DNA of 64,000 nt from a bacterium (GTDB lineage: Bacteria; Planctomycetota; Planctomycetia; Kolteriales; Kolteriaceae): NCBI GenBank assembly GCA_019753235.1, contig JAIELF010000026.1, positions 22,269 through 86,268 on the forward strand, in the 5' to 3' direction. Position 1 is the stretch's first letter; every line of letters begins with the position of its first letter. This document shows, piece by piece, positions 50,967 to 59,020 of the stretch. The notes under the pieces were generated by a model. That model saw only the letters and a program-made list of their open reading frames with translations. It was not told where the DNA came from and did no database searches. Position numbers and translations under genes: made by a program.

Positions 50967-52082
50967 CTAGTTCGCGCGAACGGGTTCGGCGGGAGGGGTC
51001 AATTGAAGTTGCTCGATGTTGCTGAATGCTTTCTCGACATCCGGGTAGGCCGCCGAGATATCGCGCGCGGACGAGCGACTCAGAACGGTACCGCCTCGAA
51101 GCTCGACCCGACCGACGTTTCCGTCCCGATCGAGAACGATTCCCATTTCGGTTCGGCCCAAGACGCAGACGCGATAGCCCCCTTGGGGTGAGCCAGAAAC
51201 CTTGATGCGATCGACCTGGCAAAGCGGAGCCGCCTCTAGACTCGCGGGGGGGAGATAAACACCGTCGCATTGATCTATCTTCCGCTGCGACATCGAGGCG
51301 GCCAAATAAGGAAGCAAGTACGACGACAACGTGCCGGCCGGCGACCGACTGGTCACGGGAACGCCCATCCGTTCCCCTTGCCATTCGCCTTTCTGCCGAC
51401 GCGCGAAAAGAACCAGCTTGTCATCAATCATCACCCGCAGACCCGTCGGCTCGGGAGGCGCGTCTGGATCGACGCCGATGACGACGTCTTGCCGATACGT
51501 TTTCTCCTGAAAGGCGACCTGTTGCTGAATCCGCAGGACCGCCGCTTGCTGATTATCTCGCGAGAAGAAATGATGGGCCCAACCGATCGGACGAGGAGGC
51601 TGGTCGGGCGACTCTCCGGAACGGTCCGAAATCAAGTACCAAAAGTGGGTCCGCTGATCCGCAAGGGATCCCATGTAATGATCGCCTATCGAGTCAGGCG
51701 CTGTAGGGGCTGCGGCCCTGATCGATCGTTTCTCCGCGGGCGAGACATCTTCCAATCGAACCCCCATCGGCCCAGAGGGTAGGTTCTTCACCAGTTCCTC
51801 TTCGCCTCGCCGAATGATGATGAGGACTTCGCCCTTCTTGTCGATACTGGCGGTGCGGGCCAGTTGCGTGAGATCTTGATGACGCGTGACGGGCTGCCCG
51901 TCGTAATGGGTGATGATGTCGCCGACATGGATGTCCGCGCGCTCGGCCTGTGAGCCGACCACGACATCGAAGACAAGCAGTCCCTCGACGGAAATCTCGC
52001 GGAGCCTATCGACGAGGACTTCCGAGGGATTGTCGGCCGATAAGCAAACCAGGGCAACGACCGATGCGATTGACCAACTCAT
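50967..52082 (-). CDS. Exported PDZ-domain protein
   Basis: 371 residues. Signal-like segment 'IASVVALVCLSAD' (residues about 4-17), then a PDZ domain (about 20-115): 'GLLVFDVVVGSQAERADIHVGDIITHYDGQPVTRHQDL...VLIIIRRGEEEL'. The C-terminal 250 residues are not recognised; they contain beta-rich stretches 'GLRVMIDDKLVLFARRQ' and 'MGIVLDRDGNVGRVELRGG'. No HtrA protease domain is present. ATG 52082 is chosen (AAGGA eight bases before); ATG 52091 is possible. It precedes the PDZ-less site-2 protease on the same strand by 167 bases and may work with it. Confidence 0.75.
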   Translation of the reverse strand: MSWSIASVVALVCLSADNPSEVLVDRLREISVEGLLVFDVVVGSQAERADIHVGDIITHYDGQPVTRHQDLTQLARTASIDKKGEVLIIIRRGEEELVKNLPSGPMGVRLEDVSPAEKRSIRAAAPTAPDSIGDHYMGSLADQRTHFWYLISDRSGESPDQPPRPIGWAHHFFSRDNQQAAVLRIQQQVAFQEKTYRQDVVIGVDPDAPPEPTGLRVMIDDKLVLFARRQKGEWQGERMGVPVTSRSPAGTLSSYLLPYLAASMSQRKIDQCDGVYLPPASLEAAPLCQVDRIKVSGSPQGGYRVCVLGRTEMGIVLDRDGNVGRVELRGGTVLSRSSARDISAAYPDVEKAFSNIEQLQLTPPAEPVRAN

Positions 52083-52205
52083 GCTCGCCATCCTTGACGT
52101 CTGCAAGAGAGATTGTTCTCTAGGACCGACCTGTATCCTTAACAGCTCTTCGCGAAAATCGGAAGGCCGACCCATGAGAGTTGGATCAGTTCAAATGAGT
52201 TGCTT

Positions 52206-53885
52206 TCAAGAGGGCCGGCGGGCTCGGCAAGCCGCCGCCAAGGCCATGGCCGTGCCGATGCCGGCGAGGATGATCGTCGATGCCTCCGGAACGACGGCAA
52301 ACGCCCCCGGATCAATCGGACCGACAAGGGATCGTTGGATCCCGGAATAATCCTTGAGCGGATAATCCGTGAATCCGGACGGGACCAATCCCTGGGCCGG
52401 CTGCCCTCCGGAAAGGCGGAAGTCATCGATGCCCGGATCGGCAAAAGAGATTGGCCCGACGACCGAACCTTTATCGAAACCGAATGTGTTCCATGATGCA
52501 AGATTCATCGTGGAGAATAGGAGCATGAAAGCCCCCTGGTCGTAGGCATTGAAATCGCTTCGCAGCAGCGAACCATCGGCACGAATATCGGTGGGAAAAT
52601 TCGTCATCACGTTGCCGTAGAACTCGGCGGATCCTTTCGGCGAGATGTAAAGCCCCATACGGTCGCCGGTGACCGATGGGTCCATGTTGAGCGTGTTGAA
52701 TCGAACAACGTTATCTTTGCCTTGAATGAAGAACAGGGAGTTCTTGGAATTATCGAAAGCGGTTGTTTCCGCTAAAAGGTTCTGAACGACGTTGTTGTTG
52801 CCATTGATCATGATGAGGCTGTTGGGCCCGGTGACATGAACTCCGTCGATGAGGATGCCGTTGCCGAACAAGTCGAATGCATTGACTTGTCCACCTCGCA
52901 CAACGACGTGTTGGTCTATTCCTTCGGTCTGAATGCCGATACGGGTGTCGCCGATGCTCTGCGCGTTTTCGATCAGAAGATCGCCCATTTTATTGCCGTG
53001 GGTGTAGAACATCATGTACCGGGAAGTGTCCTCATAACTGATGTTTCGCCAGACGTGATCATCGTGGCCGGTGGGAGAGGCTTGGCCGCTGTAGCTGACA
53101 TAGGCTGACCCGCCTCGTCCGGGCTCGGCAGTGACGGCTTTGAGGTTTTCACCCAGGAAGTTGCTGGTATCGATCACCTCGAAGTGGTGCTGGCTGGCAT
53201 TGTACGCTTCGAGATTTCGCCAGGTGACGTTCTTACTTTCGTCGACTTTGAAAGACTCGCCCGCGGCCGAATTGGCGGAGTCGCGTACGACGATGTCCTC
53301 GACGACGAAGTTCTGACTCTGACGAACCCAAATGTTTCGATCGATGACACCGGCCGCAGTCGGAAGTGTGGCAATGTCCCGGCCACCGGTATTGATGTAA
53401 ACGGTTGAACCCTCTTTCGCCCACGAGTTGGGTGTCGAGGAGACGAAGCCTGCGAAACCGACGTTCTTGAGGAATTGATCCCCCGCGTACATCGCGTTGG
53501 TCGTCGGGGCGAAAGTCTGCGAATAGACGTTGGGGGAACCAGAGACCGGGTTCCAGCCCGACGTTGGCAGGGGAACGCTGCCGTAAATGGTGGGCTTATC
53601 ACCGACGCCGTACGCGCCGATGGTGGCCGGATTGGCATCACTCCCGTTAACCGAGTTCAAGCGAAGCCTTTCGCCGCGCCAGACACTTCCTCGTTCCAGC
53701 AGAAGTTGGTCCCCCGGCCCCAGCGAAAGTGTTCCTGCTTTGGCGAGCGTCTTGAACGGCGTTGCGGCAGAGAGTCCGTTGTTTGAGTCGCTGCCGCTGG
53801 CGCTGACGTAGTATGTCGTCTGTGCCGACACCATGGCGATCTCGAAGCCAAGCAGAACCATCAAAAGAGATCGAGATAAAGACAT
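52206..53885 (-). CDS. PEP-CTERM parallel beta-helix protein
   Basis: 559 residues. Signal peptide 'SLSRSLLMVLLGFEIAMVSAQ' (about 2-22) followed at once by 'TYYVSASGSDSNNGLSAATPFKTLAKA', the entry of pectate-lyase-like right-handed parallel beta-helix proteins; repeating short strands fill the middle. The C-terminus 'VPEASTIILAGIGTAMALAAACRARRPS' is a PEP-CTERM sorting signal (PEP-like triad, helix, basic tail), normally cut by an exosortase, which is not encoded in this window. No polysaccharide-lyase active-site motif is clear. ATG 53885 follows GAGG; 54141 gene upstream may share a transcript. Likely a surface or matrix polysaccharide-acting or structural protein. Confidence 0.85.
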   Translation of the reverse strand: MSLSRSLLMVLLGFEIAMVSAQTTYYVSASGSDSNNGLSAATPFKTLAKAGTLSLGPGDQLLLERGSVWRGERLRLNSVNGSDANPATIGAYGVGDKPTIYGSVPLPTSGWNPVSGSPNVYSQTFAPTTNAMYAGDQFLKNVGFAGFVSSTPNSWAKEGSTVYINTGGRDIATLPTAAGVIDRNIWVRQSQNFVVEDIVVRDSANSAAGESFKVDESKNVTWRNLEAYNASQHHFEVIDTSNFLGENLKAVTAEPGRGGSAYVSYSGQASPTGHDDHVWRNISYEDTSRYMMFYTHGNKMGDLLIENAQSIGDTRIGIQTEGIDQHVVVRGGQVNAFDLFGNGILIDGVHVTGPNSLIMINGNNNVVQNLLAETTAFDNSKNSLFFIQGKDNVVRFNTLNMDPSVTGDRMGLYISPKGSAEFYGNVMTNFPTDIRADGSLLRSDFNAYDQGAFMLLFSTMNLASWNTFGFDKGSVVGPISFADPGIDDFRLSGGQPAQGLVPSGFTDYPLKDYSGIQRSLVGPIDPGAFAVVPEASTIILAGIGTAMALAAACRARRPS

Positions 53886-54140
53886 TGGAACCTCGTGGCC
53901 GAACCGTGGAGTGACAAAACAGAAGCCAGAACGAAGAATGACACCAGTAGGTAAACAGAACATTTCCGCAGTCGAAACACGAGTCTAATACCCTGGACGG
54001 ATGTTTCCAAGAGTTTTTCGCTTGGATTCGCGGGTTCACCCTCAACTTGATGAGATCTTAAATGTTCATCCCTTGAACCGGCTCCGTGAGAGCAGAAATC
54101 TGGATCATTTCGGATCAACAGGTGCTCTTTTGGAGATAGA

Positions 54141-55565
54141 TCATCGCCGGGCGTGGCGGAAATGCTCGGCTTCCTCGGGGCGCAACATCCGCGCGACCCG
54201 CGTGTCGGGTCGAATCGCGAGGTTTCGAAAGAGCTTCGTAAAGACTGGATGTCCTTGGCGATCTACCAGAATGCGAACGAATGGCTGGGCGGCAAGGCTC
54301 GGTTGCTGGGAAGCCTGCTGCGGCGCGACGACCTCGGCGATTTCAGAGCTCGTCAGCTCGACAAGAGACCCGACTGGGTACAGCGATAGATTTAGCAGGC
54401 CCCGCGTTCGCTCGATATCGAGTCGGCCCGCTTCAGCCTCGGCCAACGTGCTGGTGAGGGCCTCTTTGGCGGAGTACGCAGCACGGTGGGCTCTCTTACT
54501 TCGCATGGCAACATAAATGTCCGCGGCCGCGAGGAGGCGAGCAGGAATCGGAATTTCCTCCCCGCGCCTGCCCGAGGGATAACCCGTTCCATCCAAACGT
54601 TCGTGATGCGACGCGATCGCTCGGACCAGCGAACCATCGAGCCCCTGCACACGCTCGGCCATCAGGCTCGACGCAATCGCATGGCGTTCCATTTGGCTTC
54701 GCTGCGAAACCGAAAGTGGTCCATTCAGCGTCAGGACATCGCCGGCGGTTTCGAGCATGCCGACATCCATGAAGAGCGCCGCCATCGACAGCGAAAGCCG
54801 ATGCGAACGCCAGATCGGATCCATCGCGGCTAAGAAAGAGACGATGTGAGCAACGTTGACGGCATGGACCGCGATGATCTCGGCCGGCTCGGCTGTTATC
54901 GCTTCCAGATGTTCAGGGTAAGGCTCATCATCGACATCCTGCAGGATTCGGCCCGCTAGCTCGGAGACCGCCGTGATCGGGGGGCGATTCCCCGCCAGTA
55001 GCTGAGCGTAGAACTCACGCAGGCAGGTAACTTGGTAACAACGACGATCGTACCAAACGACTCGGCCAGCCACTTCCGCGTAGAGTTCGTTGGCTCGTTC
55101 GAGCGTGGCTTCCCACGTCGGCAGAAGCGAAATCTGTTGTCGAACATGGGCCGCCGACTCGTGTAGCATCGTCTCCACGAGTTCGACCAGTTGGACCGCT
55201 CGCTGCCAACGAAGTCGATCGACCGGCCGACGGGCCAACGATGTCGATCGACCCAGCTCGGCCAGTCGTTCGCGCAGCGGGACGATCTGTCCGAGGAGTT
55301 CTTGAACGCGCCGAGGGGTATCGCCCGAGGAAGTTCCAGCGATCGGCTCCATCTTGGGGAGAAGCGTTTCGCCGGCAAACGACAACCCACCCCGCGCGTT
55401 CTCCCAATTGGTCGACTGCAAGTGATGGGCGACGCGTGAAGCTCGGCGAGTCAGACTGGTCGGAGGAGCGGGCCCGAAATCTTCATGCAGCGAGACGATT
55501 CGTTCGCGAAGTTGATCCAGGCGCGTTCGCAGGCTAGATTCTGCCGGTTGCGTCGAGTCGGCCAT
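54141..55565 (-). CDS. Degenerate HD-GYP-domain protein
   Basis: 474 residues. N-terminal 200 residues are helical, not recognised. Residues about 240-410 are an HD-GYP domain: the HHERLDGTGYP motif is complete, with 'H..AS' and the C-terminal 'YPVGSLVELTSSE'. But the HD pair itself reads 'ALFMDVGML' (His replaced by Met) and the later 'D.yDA' position reads 'ADIYVAM' (Asp replaced by Val). Cyclic-di-GMP hydrolysis needs these metal ligands, so the domain is probably inactive as a phosphodiesterase and may act as a sensor or scaffold. ATG 55565; upstream region gives no clear ribosome site. Confidence 0.85.
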   Translation of the reverse strand: MADSTQPAESSLRTRLDQLRERIVSLHEDFGPAPPTSLTRRASRVAHHLQSTNWENARGGLSFAGETLLPKMEPIAGTSSGDTPRRVQELLGQIVPLRERLAELGRSTSLARRPVDRLRWQRAVQLVELVETMLHESAAHVRQQISLLPTWEATLERANELYAEVAGRVVWYDRRCYQVTCLREFYAQLLAGNRPPITAVSELAGRILQDVDDEPYPEHLEAITAEPAEIIAVHAVNVAHIVSFLAAMDPIWRSHRLSLSMAALFMDVGMLETAGDVLTLNGPLSVSQRSQMERHAIASSLMAERVQGLDGSLVRAIASHHERLDGTGYPSGRRGEEIPIPARLLAAADIYVAMRSKRAHRAAYSAKEALTSTLAEAEAGRLDIERTRGLLNLSLYPVGSLVELTSSEIAEVVAPQQASQQPSLAAQPFVRILVDRQGHPVFTKLFRNLAIRPDTRVARMLRPEEAEHFRHARR

Positions 55566-55790
55566 GCGTCATCCCCTGGGGTGCGAAGCGAGAAGCCGAC
55601 AGCGGTCAGCATCCACGTCTCAGCATCGGCCGAGCCCAGGGTTCGGGCTTACGGGATCAAGGGTCTCCAACAGTCATCAGCAAAGTTGCCGAGCCTGTTG
55701 TTCCGAATGTGCTGTCCCTAACGAGCGCGACCCTCGGTCGAGGACCGGCGGGTGTCCCAGTGCTATCGGAAAACCGATGGGAACGTGGCC

Positions 55791-57008
55791 CTACCGAAGG
55801 CGCAGATCCTCGGCACTGGGGACGGGGCGAGGGGGGGGGGGAACTGGGGCCTTCCAACCATCCAGCGTCAAGCCGGCCAGGACAAACTCTTGCGAGCGAG
55901 GGACGGCTTGTTCAATCGAGGCCCGTAAGTTCTTCTTACCCTGGGCTTCGTCTCCCTGGACGATGAAATTCTGTCCCAAGTAGTAGTGGGCCTCCGCCAG
56001 GCGTTCTTTTGTTCGCGTATCATCGCCGGCCAGCGGAGCCGCCTTGATGGTCTCCTCTGGAGTCGATTGGCCCGCGAGGGTCATCGCGATGGGCCAAGGC
56101 CAAGAGGCTGTCTCCTTTTGTTTCTTAATGGTCTCCGTCAAAGCCTCTTTGGCGGCTTCTTTGCTCGTGAGGGCGGAAGTCGACAGATATCGCCAGATTG
56201 CCGCGTACGCGTTGTTGGGCTCGGCCAAAAGCGCTCCCTCGAAATCCTGCAGAGCTTTCTCTTTCTCCCCATTCACGAAAAAGAACATCCCGCGGTTGAG
56301 AAGCGATGAGGCATCCTTGGTGTCGAGATCGACGGCCCGATTGAAATCCTCCCGAGCCATCATGGGATCATTCCTCGCCAAAAAGACGCGCCCGCGATTG
56401 ACAAGAGCTCTCGGAGAAACAGCATCGAATCGAACGGCTGAATTGAGATTCTGAATCGCCCGGTCCATGTCGCCGACCGCTCGGTAAGCGATGCCGAGAT
56501 TGTTGTAACCCTGTGCAAATGAGCTATCAACATCGATCGCCTTCTGATAGTCCTTAATCGCCTGCTCGTACTTGCGAGCCGAGAAGTACGCGTTGCCCCG
56601 GTCGTTGAGCAAGTTGCGTGTATCTTCATCGTTCTTCGCTAACTCGACGGCTCGGGAGAGATCTCGAAAAGCCTGGTCGAAAAGCCGTTTGCCAGCATAC
56701 GCGCGACCCCGCACCCCGAAAGCGTGAGGTTCCGTCGGCGAGAGATTAATTGCTTCGGTGGCGTCGGCGATCGCTTCATCCCACTTGCCGTAATTCAAAT
56801 AGCAGACGGCGCGGTTGGTCCACGGCAAATAGAAACCCTTGTATTCCTTCAGGGCTCGGGTGTAGAGCTCGATCTTGCGAGCCTGTTCATTGCTGGGAAG
56901 CTGGATCGCCTCTTGCGTGAGATCAAGCATTTCCCGCTTGCCGGCCCATGCCGAGCAAACGGCCAAAGAAACGATACATGTCCAAATACCCGTACAGTGC
57001 AGCTTCAC
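55791..57008 (-). CDS. Exported TPR protein with C-terminal Pro tract
   Basis: 405 residues. Signal peptide 'LHCTGIWTCIVSLAVCSAWAG' (about 3-24), then at least seven TPR units ('YLNYGKWDEAIADATEAINLSPTEPHAFGVRGRAYAGKRLFDQAFRDLSRAVEL', 'YNNLGIAYRAVGDMDRAIQNLNSAV', ...), and a short C-terminal region with 'APVPPPPRPVPS'. That tract is encoded by an 11-base C run (G run on the plus strand, 55831-55841), a possible slippage site. A GTG at 57008 is taken as start with GGGGAG upstream; GTG 57044 is also in frame. Role: periplasmic scaffold, partner unknown. Confidence 0.82.
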   Translation of the reverse strand: MKLHCTGIWTCIVSLAVCSAWAGKREMLDLTQEAIQLPSNEQARKIELYTRALKEYKGFYLPWTNRAVCYLNYGKWDEAIADATEAINLSPTEPHAFGVRGRAYAGKRLFDQAFRDLSRAVELAKNDEDTRNLLNDRGNAYFSARKYEQAIKDYQKAIDVDSSFAQGYNNLGIAYRAVGDMDRAIQNLNSAVRFDAVSPRALVNRGRVFLARNDPMMAREDFNRAVDLDTKDASSLLNRGMFFFVNGEKEKALQDFEGALLAEPNNAYAAIWRYLSTSALTSKEAAKEALTETIKKQKETASWPWPIAMTLAGQSTPEETIKAAPLAGDDTRTKERLAEAHYYLGQNFIVQGDEAQGKKNLRASIEQAVPRSQEFVLAGLTLDGWKAPVPPPPRPVPSAEDLRLR

Positions 57009-57211
57009 GACCCGAGTCTCCCCAACCACGCTCAACCGACTCACCCGCTGAAAGCGCGAGGTCTATCGACGGGGAAATTATGCTACATGATCTTCGATTA
57101 TGCCGCAAGTGAAGGAATCAATTGTACTTAATGCGAAGGAGTTCGCCCGAAGGCCCGTCAAGCGAATGACGCATCCCCGTGCAGGGAGGATGGTTTCGTA
57201 AAACTCCCAAC

Positions 57212-58255
57212 ATGAGTGAATCATTGCAACATGACAAAGCTCGACCACGATTGGCGTGGACCCTGGGGGATGTGGCCGGGATCGGACCAGAGTTGGTCGC
57301 GCGCGCCTGGGCGCTGCCGACCGTGCACGACGTTTGTCGACCGATCGTGCTGGGGAACCCGGCGATCCTCGATCGTTGGATACGTCTGTTCCACCTTCCC
57401 TTCGAACTGGTCGAAGTGAGTCGGGCCGACCTGGCGGACCCGAGTTTGGCGGGATCGGCCGATCGGATGGTCTGCTACAACCCGTCGTCGGCCGATGTCG
57501 AATCCCTCGCTATGGGACAGGTCCATGCCGCGGCAGGACAGGCGGCGTTCGATTACCTCGTCGAGGGGATCGAGCTGGCAACGTCCGGAGTCGTCGATGG
57601 GATCGTCACGCTTCCCTTGCACAAAGAGGGGCTCCACCTGGCCGGCCATCATTACCCGGGGCATACCGAAATCTTGGCCGAGATGACCGGAACGCGCGAG
57701 TTCGGAATGATGCTCTATCGCCGAGGGCTCGGCGTCGTACACGTGACGCTTCATATGTCGATGAAACAATCACTAGCCCACATCAAAACCGCGGCCATTG
57801 TTGAGAAGGTTCAACTCCTCGACAACATGATGCGCCGGTTGGGGATCGCTCGGCCAAGATTGGCGGTGGCGGCGCTCAACCCGCACGCGAGCGACGGAGG
57901 GCTTTTCGGCAACGAGGAAGAGACCATCATCTCCCCCGCTGTGGAAAGAGCCCGCGAGTTGGGGCTCGACGTTGCCGGCCCGATTCCCACCGACACGCTA
58001 TTCGTCCGGGCGGCCGCCGGCGAGTTTGATGGCGTCACCGCGATGTATCATGATCAAGGGCACATCGCGCTCAAGTTGTTGGGTTGGAAAGAAGCGGTCA
58101 ACATCACGGTCGGCTTGCCCATTGTCCGCGTCAGCGTCGCGCACGGCACGGCATACGATATCGTCGGCAAGGGATTGGCCGACCCCACCAGTTTGGTGGA
58201 AGCGGTTCGCGTGGCGAGTCTATTGGCATCCACGCATCCTTCGGTGAGCGAATAA
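57212..58255 (+). CDS. pdxA: 4-hydroxythreonine-4-phosphate dehydrogenase family (PdxA)
   Basis: 347 residues, normal. Seen: 'TLGDVAGIGPELVARAW' (start of family), 'VDGIVTLPLHKEGLHLAGHHYPGHTEIL' (substrate and metal His), 'HVTLHMSMKQ', 'AALNPHASDGGLFGNEE', and 'AMYHDQGHIALKLLGW'. In vitamin B6 synthesis PdxA oxidises 4-hydroxythreonine 4-phosphate with NAD; the same family includes 4-phospho-D-erythronate-type enzymes. No pdxJ is in this window, so the specific role is not certain. ATG 57212 is used; a GTG 33 bases earlier has a poor context. Confidence 0.92.
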   Translation: MSESLQHDKARPRLAWTLGDVAGIGPELVARAWALPTVHDVCRPIVLGNPAILDRWIRLFHLPFELVEVSRADLADPSLAGSADRMVCYNPSSADVESLAMGQVHAAAGQAAFDYLVEGIELATSGVVDGIVTLPLHKEGLHLAGHHYPGHTEILAEMTGTREFGMMLYRRGLGVVHVTLHMSMKQSLAHIKTAAIVEKVQLLDNMMRRLGIARPRLAVAALNPHASDGGLFGNEEETIISPAVERARELGLDVAGPIPTDTLFVRAAAGEFDGVTAMYHDQGHIALKLLGWKEAVNITVGLPIVRVSVAHGTAYDIVGKGLADPTSLVEAVRVASLLASTHPSVSE

Positions 58256-58280
58256 GGCGGCTACGGAGAATCAGCGATTG

Positions 58281-58919
58281 ATGAATTCCACGTTGATGAT
58301 TTTGGCTCGACACGGCGCGACGGCTGCCAACCTGAGTCGGCCCTACGTCCTGCAGGGGCAGGGGGTTGATCTACCTCTGGATCCGCTTGGAATCGAGCAG
58401 GCAGAGGCACTGAAAAAGGAGCTTCAAAAGGATCCGATCTCCGCCAGCTATTGCTCGCCGCTCCTCCGAGCCAAGGATACAGCCGAGCGAGCTTCGCGCC
58501 CGCATGGGCTGACCCCTGTTGTCGTTCCCGCGATCACCGAAGCCAATGCCGGCCTCTGGGAGGGAAAGTCTTGGGACGATGTCGGACGCGATTGGCCTGA
58601 GCATCGGCGACTCCACGATGAAGACCCTGCGACGCATGGTTATCCCGGCGGAGAAACGTTTTTGGATGTGCGCGACCGGGTCGTGCCGGCCTTCGAGAAG
58701 TTGGCGGCCCAGCATCGGGGTCAAACGATTCTCGTCGTGGCTCATAATGTGGTGAATCGGGCAGCGCTGGCCCATTGGCTCGGCCTGCCTATTCGATACT
58801 CTCGCAAGTTGCCGCAAAATAACGCCGCGTTCAATCTCCTTGTCTTTGAGGAGTCCAAGACTCGCGTTCATACGATCAATGTCAACAAACATTTGTCGGG
58901 CTTACTCCCTCCCGAATAG
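58281..58919 (+). CDS. Histidine phosphatase family protein
   Basis: 212 residues. The catalytic motif 'ILARHGATAANLS' (RHG) opens the protein, the second His is in 'VVAHNVVNRAALAHW' and the acid Glu in 'ITEANAGLWEG'. The family (phosphoglycerate mutase-like) covers alpha-ribazole, phosphoglycerate and sugar phosphate phosphatases. 25 bases after pdxA, so likely the same operon. An ATG at 58281 with GGAGAA upstream is taken; a TTG just before it is possible. Substrate undetermined. Confidence 0.88.
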   Translation: MNSTLMILARHGATAANLSRPYVLQGQGVDLPLDPLGIEQAEALKKELQKDPISASYCSPLLRAKDTAERASRPHGLTPVVVPAITEANAGLWEGKSWDDVGRDWPEHRRLHDEDPATHGYPGGETFLDVRDRVVPAFEKLAAQHRGQTILVVAHNVVNRAALAHWLGLPIRYSRKLPQNNAAFNLLVFEESKTRVHTINVNKHLSGLLPPE

Positions 58920-59020
58920 CCAACCGCGTCTCGCGGGACCGATGACGTTGATGTCTCGGTGAAGAGGGGGAACCGGCACGGGGGTAAGTCCCGTTGCGGG
59001 ACGAATAGGAAACAGAACTC

